From: Bacillota bacterium
GTDB taxonomy: Bacteria; Bacillota; UBA4882; UBA8346
Reading direction: 5' to 3'
Length of the DNA: 64,000 bases
Assembly: GCA_023435565.1 (NCBI GenBank)
Contig: JAEYRN010000063.1
Coordinates: 1 to 64,000 of the forward strand
Both the position numbers and the translations under genes were made by a program. This document shows, one piece after another, positions 51,307-59,572 of this stretch. Each line of letters begins with the position of its first letter. Position 1 is the stretch's first letter. The notes beneath the pieces were generated by a model that made no database searches, was not told the origin of the DNA, and saw only the letters and a program-made list of their open reading frames with translations.

Positions 51307-53661
51307 TTGTTTGATCGAGCCTTAAAGACTCTAGAATATTATAAGATCACCGCCAGGATAGAGGAATATGCCGCTACTACCATGGGGAAAGAACTGGTCC
51401 GGGAACTCCGGCCCTTAACTCATTTGTCTGAGATTAGCGAAGCCCAACAAATTACATCGGAAGCAGTCCAATTGCTTATTGATTCGGAACGGGCGCCTCT
51501 TGGTGGCATTTTTGATATCCGCGCTTCAGTTAAAAAAGCATCAATCGGCGGGATTCTTTCGGTCCAAGAACTCCTGGAGGTTGGATCAACGCTTCGGGGG
51601 TCCCGGTTAATGCGTGAATTTTTAACGGCCGATAAGGGACTTGCCATTTTGCCGGAGTGGGGTGGAAGACTGGCGGTCTTCCCCGGCTTGGAACGGGAGC
51701 TGGAAAGATGTCTTAGCCCCGATGGCGAAGTTTTGGACAGCGCCAGCCCCAAGCTACGATCTCTAAGGTCCCAAATCAAGGTAAACCAGAACCGGGTCCG
51801 GGATAAACTGGACTCCATCGTAAAGTCCTCGGAGAATTCCAAATATCTTCAAGACCCGATTGTTTCACTACGAAACGACCGTTACGTGATCCCGGTTAAA
51901 CAGGAGTACCGGTCGCTTTTTCCGGGAATCGTCCATGATCAGTCTTCCAGCGGGGCCACTCTTTTTATAGAACCCATGTCTGTGGTGGAATTGAATAACC
52001 AATTACGGATTATCGAAGCCGAAGCGATCGAGGAAGTAAATCGGATCCTAAAAGAGCTTTCCGGAAGAGTAAAAGAGGTTTCCGATCAATTGACTACGGC
52101 CCTTAATATTTTAACCCGCTTGGATTTGGCTTTTGCAAAGGGGAGGTATAGCCTTAATATCCATGGAGTTGAGCCGCTATTAAATTCCGATGGTGAAATC
52201 CAATTGTATAACGCCAAACATCCTTTGTTGACCGGAAAAGTCGTACCAATCACCGTTTCCTTGGGTAGAGAGTATCATACTTTGGTGATTACCGGACCAA
52301 ATACCGGGGGAAAGACTGTTACTTTAAAAACGGTTGGTTTGTTGACATTAATGGCCCAGTCGGGGTTGCATATTCCGGCTGATTCCGGTTCCAAAATTGC
52401 GGTTTTTAATAAGGTCTTTTGCGATATCGGCGACGAACAAAGCATTGAACAGAGTCTGTCAACTTTTTCATCCCATTTGACCCAAATCGTTAAAATTATT
52501 GATGGCGCCAAAGGCCCCGATTGTTTAGTTCTCCTTGATGAATTGGGAGCGGGCACTGATCCGACCGAAGGCGCGGCGCTGGCGATGAGTATTTTGACCC
52601 ACTTGCACCAACTGGGTGTACGGACAGTCGCTACCACTCATTATAGCGAACTCAAAGTGTTTGCTTACAAAACCGAGGGAATTTGCAATGCCGCAGTTGA
52701 ATTTGATATCGAGACCTTACGTCCGACATATCATCTGCTCACCGGTTTGCCCGGAAGCAGCCAGGCATTTGAGATTGCTTTAAAACTGGGGCTGCCGGAT
52801 TTTTTGGTGAATAATGCCCGGAGCTATATTTCAGCCGAAGAAGCCAAAGTTGAGGATATGTTGAGGCAGCTTGAAACAGATCGTAAGAAGGCCAGGGAAG
52901 ACCGGATGGCAACCGAAGCGGACCGTTTAAAAATCGAAAAGGACCGCCGCCATTATGAGGAAGAGTTGGCCAAGTTCAAACGGGAGAAAGAAGAACTACT
53001 GCGTCAGGCCAGACAAGAAGCGCGGGAGGTTTTACTGGAAGCCAGGCGGGAGAGTGAAAACCTTTTACGAAAGCTTAGAGAATCTCCGGCGGGCGAATTA
53101 GCGGGAATTGTCAATACCGCCCGGCAGAAGATCGGGGCCGAACTGGACCGTTTGGCGGAAAAGACGGCGGTTCCGAAGCCGGAAGGCGGCCTGAAACCGG
53201 AAGACATAAAGGTGGGGATGCGGGTCAAGTCGCGTTCCCTGGACCAAATAGGCACGGTCCTGGAGATCGGAAATAACGAAGCCTTGGTCCAAATGGGAAT
53301 CATCAAAGCAAATTTGGCCTGTGACGATTTGGAAGCGGTGTTTGAGGAAAAAGTTAAAGTATCGCGTCCGCTACGTAAGTCCGGTGAGACCGGTATGGCC
53401 GCGGCTCAACAGATAACAGCCGAGATTAGTCTCCGTGGCATGACGGTCGATGAAGGACTTTATCAGCTTGAGAAATACATGGATCAGGCAGTGTTGGCCG
53501 GATTGAACCGGTTCCGGGTGATTCACGGTAAAGGCACCGGGGCTTTAAGACAGGCAGTCCAGCAATATTTGAAAGGAAATTCGCTGGTTAAGTCGTATGC
53601 TTTCGCCGAACAGAACGAGGGCGGGCTGGGGGCGACGGTGGTGGAGCTGAAAAAACAGTGA
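51307..53661 (+). CDS. mutS2: MutS2 endonuclease
   Basis: 784 residues. Core and lever helices (about 1-310), ATPase with GPNTGGKTVTLKT (about 330) and LVLLDELGAGTDPTEGAALA (about 405), long coiled coil (about 515-610), a KOW-like part and the C-terminal Smr domain (about 705-784) with the DLHG-like RGMTVDEGL and HGKGTGAL. Acts on recombination intermediates and on collided ribosomes. TTG start with GGAAGGA upstream; the DNA composition is a little richer in GC than neighbours. Confidence 0.95.
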   Translation: MFDRALKTLEYYKITARIEEYAATTMGKELVRELRPLTHLSEISEAQQITSEAVQLLIDSERAPLGGIFDIRASVKKASIGGILSVQELLEVGSTLRGSRLMREFLTADKGLAILPEWGGRLAVFPGLERELERCLSPDGEVLDSASPKLRSLRSQIKVNQNRVRDKLDSIVKSSENSKYLQDPIVSLRNDRYVIPVKQEYRSLFPGIVHDQSSSGATLFIEPMSVVELNNQLRIIEAEAIEEVNRILKELSGRVKEVSDQLTTALNILTRLDLAFAKGRYSLNIHGVEPLLNSDGEIQLYNAKHPLLTGKVVPITVSLGREYHTLVITGPNTGGKTVTLKTVGLLTLMAQSGLHIPADSGSKIAVFNKVFCDIGDEQSIEQSLSTFSSHLTQIVKIIDGAKGPDCLVLLDELGAGTDPTEGAALAMSILTHLHQLGVRTVATTHYSELKVFAYKTEGICNAAVEFDIETLRPTYHLLTGLPGSSQAFEIALKLGLPDFLVNNARSYISAEEAKVEDMLRQLETDRKKAREDRMATEADRLKIEKDRRHYEEELAKFKREKEELLRQARQEAREVLLEARRESENLLRKLRESPAGELAGIVNTARQKIGAELDRLAEKTAVPKPEGGLKPEDIKVGMRVKSRSLDQIGTVLEIGNNEALVQMGIIKANLACDDLEAVFEEKVKVSRPLRKSGETGMAAAQQITAEISLRGMTVDEGLYQLEKYMDQAVLAGLNRFRVIHGKGTGALRQAVQQYLKGNSLVKSYAFAEQNEGGLGATVVELKKQ

Positions 53662-53711
53662 ACAGCTTACAGTTATTAGTTATACTTTCTTAAATAATAT
53701 TGATTTATAAT

Positions 53712-53752
53712 AAAATCCCGTGGACCAAGATTAAGGTACACGGGATTTTTGT
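53712..53752 (+). terminator. Intrinsic terminator of mutS2
   Basis: AAAATCCCGTG (53712-53722) pairs with CACGGGATTTT (53739-53749), plus an inner ACC/GGT, followed by TTGTAG. Confidence 0.85.
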
Positions 53753-53874
53753 AGTTTATTAAAACGAAGCAAATAAAACCAAACGCTATGCGTGGGAGAA
53801 AGAGAAGGCTATTCCGATGTATGTATGGATGTAAAGTGTTTTGTGAATGAATGAGTGGGGTGGTTAAGTGGGTT

Positions 53875-54044
53875 TTGCCGAATTGGCTGATGCTTCGTGA
53901 AAAGTGGCATATTGCTGTGTTGCTTGGTCGTTGCGGTACTCAACGTACATTAAGTACGCTTCCGTTCCTTACTCCCCGCGCGCCTTGCACTATACCACTT
54001 TTGACGAAGCGAATGAGTAACTGAAAGTTCAGCCAATTCGGCAA
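53875..54044. repeat. Palindromic intergenic element
   Basis: Outer arms TTGCCGAATTGGCTGA (53875-53890) and TCAGCCAATTCGGCAA (54029-54044) are exact 16-base complements. Inner arms GCTTCGTGAAAAGTGGCATA (53892-53911) and TATACCACTTTTGACGAAGC (53991-54010) match 18 of 20. The core CGTAC-ATTAA-GTACG forms the tip. Such element structure is typical of non-autonomous mobile repeats or repetitive extragenic palindromes. Higher GC than flanks. No transposase is seen. Confidence 0.7.
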
Positions 54045-54210
54045 GGGTATCACCCCAGCGCATTAGGGTAATAGCGCTGGTTCTTGGGTACCGTCTAAGT
54101 GGCTAGAATGATAGTTTGGATATATTCGATTTAATAATTGAACGTAACACTTTAGGTTTAACAAGAAAAGACCTTAGGGCTAATCAAGCCAACCACTATA
54201 TTGGTGGACA

Positions 54211-55323
54211 TTACTTAGTTAAAGAATTGGTTATTGCAATAATAATAATGATTACGGCTATAAAGCCAATGATCAATATCCATGACATCGGACGGGCAAA
54301 GTTACTGGTCCATCCGATTCCGAAGCGTTTCTCCACGAATAAGGCAGGGTCGTCGGGGTTATAGTAGAAAACCCCTAGTTTCCAATAACGGTCGTCGTCC
54401 CGGTTAATCGGTTCCCCGGTTTTGGTCTTACCGATAGATATTCGGCTTCCACCTTGGCCGGTGGTGAAGGATAAAACTATTGCCCAAATAACAACCAAAC
54501 CGGATATTCCTAGAGGCAAGGCAGCTACGATCCAACCAATCTTGATTAAACCGATAAACGGCATTAATCCGAACAATATTATCAGCATTAAACCGGAAAA
54601 TACAATATAGACAGACCACCGGTAACGGAAGATTTGATTCTTAATCAAAGATTGTTCCGGATCACTTGGGTCGATTTGTTGTTTTGCTTTTCCGATTATC
54701 CAATAGACGAAAACCATTAAACCTGCCATCAATAACTGCATTACCGGTCCGAAAAACATGGCTTTGTAAGATTTGGTAATCCACCTGACGGGCTCGCCTT
54801 GCAGATTAAAGTTAAGCGGTATTTGTTCCGGAATAATGTCATAAAAGATAAACTCCAAGGCTAGAGTAACCCCGATTAAAAGTCCGTAGGAGAGAAACCA
54901 CCAGGGTGAACATAAGATCCTCTTTTGACGAAATTTGGTATCGGCCATGGCTACCTGGGGCCTGGTCTCCGTCCATTTGCGTTCTGCCTTTAAACTCTTC
55001 ATCCTTTTATGGCCTTTTAGATAAAAAATAGAGGAAACTCCTAACAGAAGAATTAGGCTTACGGGAAAGGTTATAAAGGAAATGTCATTTTTAAAAAGCG
55101 CATCGATACCGAAAGATAATGCTGTTATTAAACCTCCGTAAAGAAGGGTTTGCTTCCGATAAACATCCCTTATCCGTTTAACTGCAGGGTCTTCATAACG
55201 GTCCTCAGGAATACTAACCCCAAAACTCTCGCTTTTCCTGGTAAGCTGGGGAGTAAAGGCTAAAAACACCAAAAACGGGACCAAACAAATTAAATAGTTA
55301 TATACTGTGTAGATCAGATCCAT
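54211..55323 (-). CDS. DUF1648/DUF5808-type membrane protein
   Basis: 370 residues with about eight membrane segments. LEFIFYDIIPEQIPLNFNLQ resembles DUF1648, and the C-terminal DDDRYWKLGVFYYNPDDPAL is the DUF5808 motif, followed by a final membrane segment. Such proteins sit behind a small GntR regulator in many Firmicutes and may sense or transport a membrane-active agent. The ATG lies two bases after the gntR stop, so the pair is one operon. Confidence 0.8.
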   Translation of the reverse strand: MDLIYTVYNYLICLVPFLVFLAFTPQLTRKSESFGVSIPEDRYEDPAVKRIRDVYRKQTLLYGGLITALSFGIDALFKNDISFITFPVSLILLLGVSSIFYLKGHKRMKSLKAERKWTETRPQVAMADTKFRQKRILCSPWWFLSYGLLIGVTLALEFIFYDIIPEQIPLNFNLQGEPVRWITKSYKAMFFGPVMQLLMAGLMVFVYWIIGKAKQQIDPSDPEQSLIKNQIFRYRWSVYIVFSGLMLIILFGLMPFIGLIKIGWIVAALPLGISGLVVIWAIVLSFTTGQGGSRISIGKTKTGEPINRDDDRYWKLGVFYYNPDDPALFVEKRFGIGWTSNFARPMSWILIIGFIAVIIIIIAITNSLTK

Positions 55324-55325
55324 GC

Positions 55326-55712
55326 TTAATCTCCTCCTTTTAGCTTAGTACAGATTTCTTTACAGACCTCTTGAAACATCTTTTCATCCATTCCCCGGCA
55401 GTAAGCCTCGGTCACAATTGGCTGCAATTCATTGATTAATCTCAACCTATATTCATCGGTGACCAACGTTACCCGCTCCGGATTGACCACCACGCCTTTC
55501 TGGCGGTGGATTAGGATGAAACCGTCCTGTCTCAAATAATTATATGCTTTATTGACCGTATGCAGATTAATACCCAAATCCCCCGCCAATTGACGGACTG
55601 AAGGCAGGCTTTCCCCGGGTTTTAGTTTTCCGGTGGCAATGCCTTCGATTATTTGATTTTTTAACTGGAGATAAATCGGGGTCTCGGATTGAAAATCGAT
55701 TTGGATGAGCAA
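55326..55712 (-). CDS. GntR-family (YtrA-type) transcription regulator
   Basis: 128 residues. Winged helix QLKNQIIEGIATGKLKPGES, then LPSVRQLAGDLGINLHTVNKAYN and DGFILIHRQKGVVV, followed by a short helical tail, as in the YtrA subfamily. It probably represses its own operon, binding the palindrome at 55748-55770. First gene of a two-gene leftward unit with the DUF1648 protein. Confidence 0.92.
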   Translation of the reverse strand: MLIQIDFQSETPIYLQLKNQIIEGIATGKLKPGESLPSVRQLAGDLGINLHTVNKAYNYLRQDGFILIHRQKGVVVNPERVTLVTDEYRLRLINELQPIVTEAYCRGMDEKMFQEVCKEICTKLKGGD

Positions 55713-55747
55713 AAGACCACCTTCTTTGTATTACGTTTATGTTTTAT

Positions 55748-55770
55748 CTGTTATATATATAGTATAACAG
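55748..55770 (-). promoter_or_regulatory. GntR operator and promoter
   Basis: CTGTTATA (55748-55755) and TATAACAG (55763-55770) form a perfect inverted repeat around seven bases, 36 bases upstream of the gntR start. On the minus strand TTGACT near 55787-55792 with TATACT or TACTAT just after the palindrome forms a promoter, so a bound regulator would cover the -10 region. Confidence 0.65.
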
Positions 55771-55889
55771 TTATTATGTGTAGTCAATCTGGGAATTGAT
55801 GGGTTGGGATAGATTTATTTTGGTTTTTAAATTTCAAACTTTGATTATAAATTTACCCAGGTAAAGTAACTTAAAAACAACTCACCTAG

Positions 55890-56107
55890 CCTCTCTATTA
55901 TGGAGATCATGCTGAAAGTCTTATCAATAGAGAGGAAAGGCTGATCAAGACGGGAATTTAAAAACCCGGTCCACGCGCCCCTCTTTGTTGAAACGACATT
56001 CAGAACGGGGTCGGAACAGAGAGGGGCCGGCTCAATATAACTTTAAACGCTATATTACGTGGGGTGAGTCGTTGTTAGACATCTTAGTCAGATATTCTTA
56101 CTGAGTA
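55890..56107 (+). ncRNA. Candidate structured RNA, hairpin array
   Basis: Five or more consecutive stems. CCTCTCTATT (55890-55899) with AATAGAGAGG (55926-55935) is perfect. ACGGG with CCCGG comes next. GCCCCTCTTTGTT (55978-55990) with AACAGAGAGGGGC (56016-56028) pairs throughout with one G-U. AATATA with TATATT follows. CTTAGT with ACTGAG comes near 56082-56103. The strand is uncertain. The bases between stems hold no long reading frame. It is not recognised as 6S, tmRNA, SRP or RNase P RNA. Confidence 0.45.
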
Positions 56108-56350
56108 AAGTTTATAATCAGTTTTTATTTTAAATCTAAGAAACAGGGTAATCTTTTATTTTCTTAGTGGATACTTTCAACAAATAATTTAGATTCAAGA
56201 ACTTGTGACTTATTTTATATAAATTTCTATTTGTTGGAAGGATAAGTTAACTTATTGGAGAATCGTTATGTAAAAATTACATTAAAGAAATATTGACGTT
56301 AAAATTGAGAGTTGAATTTACAATTGATTAATTATAAAGGAGAGATTGAT

Positions 56351-56887
56351 TTGACGAAAATGATACGCTTTTTGTCATTGCTTATTATTACATTTATAAT
56401 AAGTGGTTTTGGAATGAATATTATTTCCGCGGAAACAGATCAAGCCTCATATGCAATTATCAAGGGGCAAGAGGTTCCGGAATTCGAGCTAAAATTAGTT
56501 GACAGCGCCGAGACTTTAATCCAAGAAAAGTTATTGGGCAGAGTATATCTATTGGACTTTTGGATGACCCGCTGTAAAAAGTGCGTGGATAAAATGGCGT
56601 TTTTGCATGATATCTATGAAAAGTACCGGGATAAAGATTTCACAATCATCAGTATTTCGGCGGATAGCAGTTTTGAGGTTGTGGAAGCTTTCCGGAGAGG
56701 CCCTTGGAAAATGCCTTGGCTGCATTGTTTGGGGGTTGATGGTAATAACCGGCAAGTTATGACTGCATTTGAAGTTAATAAATTACCAAAGCTGGTTCTG
56801 GTAGATCGGGAAGGGAAGATTGTGTGTACCAATTATGAAACCGATGAGGCTGGGTTTGAGAAGGCTTTGGAAGAGATGTTTAAATGA
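56351..56887 (+). CDS. TlpA/ResA-like thioredoxin-fold secreted protein
   Basis: 178 residues from TTG 56351, placed by AAAGGAGAG just upstream. Signal peptide (about 1-25), then VPEFELKLVD, and WMTRCKKCVDKMAFL with a CKKC active site (about 75) and the cis-Pro segment NKLPKLVLVDREGKI. Redox reactions outside the cytoplasm, perhaps cytochrome or disulfide handling. The longer frame from 56312 would put a poor stretch ahead of the signal peptide. Confidence 0.85.
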   Translation: MTKMIRFLSLLIITFIISGFGMNIISAETDQASYAIIKGQEVPEFELKLVDSAETLIQEKLLGRVYLLDFWMTRCKKCVDKMAFLHDIYEKYRDKDFTIISISADSSFEVVEAFRRGPWKMPWLHCLGVDGNNRQVMTAFEVNKLPKLVLVDREGKIVCTNYETDEAGFEKALEEMFK

Positions 56888-57013
56888 TGAGAGAAATGTA
56901 AGCAGAAATAGAAAATTAGAATTCTGGTGGGTGTAGGAGGTTGTGACTGTAGTGTAATCGTATAGCCGGGAAATAGGTTTTTTTGATGAATTTTCGAGTT
57001 AGGAGTGATTAAT

Positions 57014-57601
57014 TTGAAAAAACAAATTTGGATGACAGTGATAATGATTGTTGGAATTATATTGTTTTATATCAATAATACCGTCGGTTCCGTCTCGGCA
57101 CTTGAGACTCAGGATGTATTAAATACTACAGTTAAAAGTGAAGACAAAAAGTTTATACCTAGCAAAGAATTTGAAGAAACCTATACCGATGAAGACTTTG
57201 CGATAGCTGGTATCAGTTTAATTAAATCTACTCCCAATGATGTTTTATCTATGTTTGGTGAACCTTTAGCAAAAGAAATAGGCGCTGTAAAAGTTGACAA
57301 TCATAGTGAAAAAGATGACCTTTGGCGCTACCGTGATTTTGATATTTATGTAGGCGGAGATTATATATTTCGAATTGAGGTTTTGCAAGGTGAGTATCAA
57401 ACTGCTCGAAGTATTAAGATCGGTGATCCGGTAGAAAAGGTATTAGAAAAATACGGGATTCATGATGAGTTTCCCAAATCTTATCATGATGGTTTTAAGG
57501 AAGGGGAGAATTATTATGAATATTCAAAAGGCGGTAACTATATTGGGTTTATGATTAAAAATTTAAAAGTGGTTTCAATTCTGGTTTATTATCAAATATA
57601 A
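57014..57601 (+). CDS. Secreted protein of unknown function
   Basis: 195 residues with signal peptide (about 1-29) from TTG 57014, with TAGGAG eight bases upstream. Two parallel segments, DFAIAGISLIKSTPNDVLSM and EYQTARSIKIGDPVEKVLEK, each start a strand-helix unit reminiscent of SmpA/BamE-like or copper-amine-oxidase-N folds, followed by a beta-rich end. No family assigned. Sits between two secreted-protein genes. Confidence 0.55.
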   Translation: MKKQIWMTVIMIVGIILFYINNTVGSVSALETQDVLNTTVKSEDKKFIPSKEFEETYTDEDFAIAGISLIKSTPNDVLSMFGEPLAKEIGAVKVDNHSEKDDLWRYRDFDIYVGGDYIFRIEVLQGEYQTARSIKIGDPVEKVLEKYGIHDEFPKSYHDGFKEGENYYEYSKGGNYIGFMIKNLKVVSILVYYQI

Positions 57602-57661
57602 AATGATATTACTATATTCTGCATTATATTAGAAAGTTCATAATCAAGGAGGCAAACCCAA

Positions 57662-59524
57662 ATGAAAAATATTAATTCCATTACTATCAAGCTATCTATT
57701 TTATTGATTCTAGCGTCGCTTTTTTTCACCGGTTTAGCGCATGGCGAATTCATCAGCCCAACCCCGCTCTGGGCCCGTGGCGGGCATGATTGCCCGGTTA
57801 ATTCAGTCTCCTGCAGCCCAGATGGCAAAACCATCGCCTCAGCAGGCAATGATAATTTAATTAAGTTGTGGGATACAGCCACCGGAAGTCTTATAGCCAC
57901 ACTTATTGGTCATTCCGATTATGTTTACTCGGTTGCCTTCAGCCCGGATAGTAAAACCATTGCTTCCGCTAGTGGTGATCAGACGATCAAATTATGGAGC
58001 AGAGCTGCCGGAACACTTATCACCACACTAACAGGCCATACTGATCCAGTTGTATCAGTCACTTTTAGTCCGGACGGTAAAATCATTGCCTCTACAAGTA
58101 CAGATAAATCTATAAAACTATGGGATGCGACGACCGGAAAAATGTTAACAACTTTAGCAGATCCGTCCAATCAATCTTTCTTTTCAGTTACTTTCAGTCC
58201 TGACGGTAAATTATTAGCCTCTGGAACCGTTCATAATTTGGTCATCTTTTGGGATGTGGCGACTGGAAAAAAATTATTCACATTAAAAGGTCATACGAAT
58301 TCAGTTACTGCAGTCATTTTCAGCCCAGATGGGAAGACATTGGTCTCAGGAAGCCGGGACAATTCAATTAAGTTATGGGACGTAGCCACCGGTAATTTAT
58401 TGACTACCTTTACCGGCCATTCCGATATGGTCGAATCGGTCACCTTCAGCCCGGACGGTAAAACCATTGCCTCCGGAAGTTATGACAAGTCGATCATTTT
58501 ATGGGATGCTGCCACCAGAAAGCGGTTAACTACACTTACCGGCTATTCTAACGGGGTTAACTCAGTTGCCTTTAGCCCGGACGGTAAGGCCATTATTTCC
58601 GGATCAAGTGATTGTTCGGTCAAACGTTGGGACGTAGCTACTGGAAAACTAATTGATACAATTACCGGCCATTCGGGTATGGTTTTTTCAGTGGCTTTTA
58701 GTCCAAACGGCAAGACTATCGCCTCCGGGAGCGGCGATAATTCGATCTTGTTATGGGATGCGGCAACCGGGACTTCGTTTACCAGACTAACTGGCCATTC
58801 CAGACCCGTCTATTCGGTGACCTTTAGCCCGGACGGGAAAACCCTTGTCTCCGGAAGCGCCGACCAGTCAATCAAATTATGGGACTCCTCCACCGGTAAG
58901 CCACTGGCCACACTCACCGGCAGTCCTGGCCGGGTGACGACAGTAGCTTTCAGTCTGGACGGTAAGATCATCGCCTCGGTAAGCGGTAAATCGATTATGT
59001 TTTGGGATGCGGTTACCGGGGAAGCGAGTGATACCATTACTGATCCATCCTATGTTGCTAGTAAAGTAGTTTTTAGCCCGGACGGTAAAACCATCGCTTC
59101 CGGAAGTCAGGATAAATCAATCAAATTATGGAACACTGCCACCAGAGAATTACTGACTCGGCTGACAGGACATTCGGATTTTCCTATTTCGGTAGCTTTT
59201 AGCCCGAATGGCAAGATTATCGCCTCCGGAAGCGTCGATAAATCAATTAAGATATGGGACAGGACTACCGGTAAGTTATTATCGACTTTTACCGGCCATA
59301 CCGGCGCGGTCGTTTCGGTAGCTTTTAGTCAGGATGGCAAAACCATAATCTCGACAAGCAGAGATGATAAATTTATCCGATTATGGGACGTTGTTACCGG
59401 CAAGCAATTAGCGGTATTCACCGGTTTTATTGGCGATGCCAATTCGGTGACTTTCAGTCCGGATGGAAAGATGGTAGTTGCCGGCGGTTCGGATTGCAGT
59501 GTAATTGCTTGGCCTATCAAATAA
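57662..59524 (+). CDS. Secreted protein of 14 WD40 repeats
   Basis: 620 residues: signal peptide (1-28), then fourteen consecutive WD40 units of about 42 residues each, with no other domain. Typical units contain VAFSPDGKTIASGS and SIKLWDAATGK. Fourteen is exactly two seven-bladed propellers. Several units share the same phrase, and the underlying DNA repeats with only a few changes (GCCTTCAGCCCGGACGG and close forms), so the array has expanded recently. Unit 10 lacks a residue or two and unit 14 ends in WPIK instead of WD. A surface or periplasmic binding platform is likely; binding partners are unknown. ATG follows AAGGAGGC. Confidence 0.9.
   Translation: MKNINSITIKLSILLILASLFFTGLAHGEFISPTPLWARGGHDCPVNSVSCSPDGKTIASAGNDNLIKLWDTATGSLIATLIGHSDYVYSVAFSPDSKTIASASGDQTIKLWSRAAGTLITTLTGHTDPVVSVTFSPDGKIIASTSTDKSIKLWDATTGKMLTTLADPSNQSFFSVTFSPDGKLLASGTVHNLVIFWDVATGKKLFTLKGHTNSVTAVIFSPDGKTLVSGSRDNSIKLWDVATGNLLTTFTGHSDMVESVTFSPDGKTIASGSYDKSIILWDAATRKRLTTLTGYSNGVNSVAFSPDGKAIISGSSDCSVKRWDVATGKLIDTITGHSGMVFSVAFSPNGKTIASGSGDNSILLWDAATGTSFTRLTGHSRPVYSVTFSPDGKTLVSGSADQSIKLWDSSTGKPLATLTGSPGRVTTVAFSLDGKIIASVSGKSIMFWDAVTGEASDTITDPSYVASKVVFSPDGKTIASGSQDKSIKLWNTATRELLTRLTGHSDFPISVAFSPNGKIIASGSVDKSIKIWDRTTGKLLSTFTGHTGAVVSVAFSQDGKTIISTSRDDKFIRLWDVVTGKQLAVFTGFIGDANSVTFSPDGKMVVAGGSDCSVIAWPIK
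57770..59520 (+). repeat. Tandem 126-base WD40 coding repeats
   Basis: Fourteen tandem units averaging 126 bases encode the blades of the protein above. Neighbouring units are similar at DNA level, which suits unequal recombination and unit-number change. Confidence 0.75.
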
Positions 59525-59572
59525 GTTTGAATACAATGATAATGATTTTGGTGAGATTAGGAGGGGAAGAAG

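Larger units (their letters stand above)
53662..54210. other. Long intergenic region after mutS2
   Basis: About 550 bases. It holds the mutS2 terminator, then a long palindromic element (53875-54044) and AT-rich DNA up to the convergent membrane-protein gene. No protein-coding gene found. Weak in-frame stretches are shadows. Confidence 0.5.
55713..56350. other. Long intergenic region before the thioredoxin-like gene
   Basis: About 640 bases. Left part: gntR promoter and operator. Middle: the hairpin array at 55890-56107. Right part (56110-56335): AT-rich DNA before AAAGGAGAG. No coding gene found. Confidence 0.45.

Noticed and set aside
54116..54364. Plus-strand frame beginning at 54116
   Set aside because: Overlaps antisense to the DUF1648 membrane protein and lacks a ribosome site or family.
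55890..55945. GAGGAAAGGC-like text resembling an RNase P RNA core
   Set aside because: Only a short match; none of the other conserved RNase P blocks are present around it.
57592..59520. Several reverse-strand frames opposite the WD40 repeats
   Set aside because: Antisense shadows of repeated codons; they repeat with the blades and have no ribosome sites.
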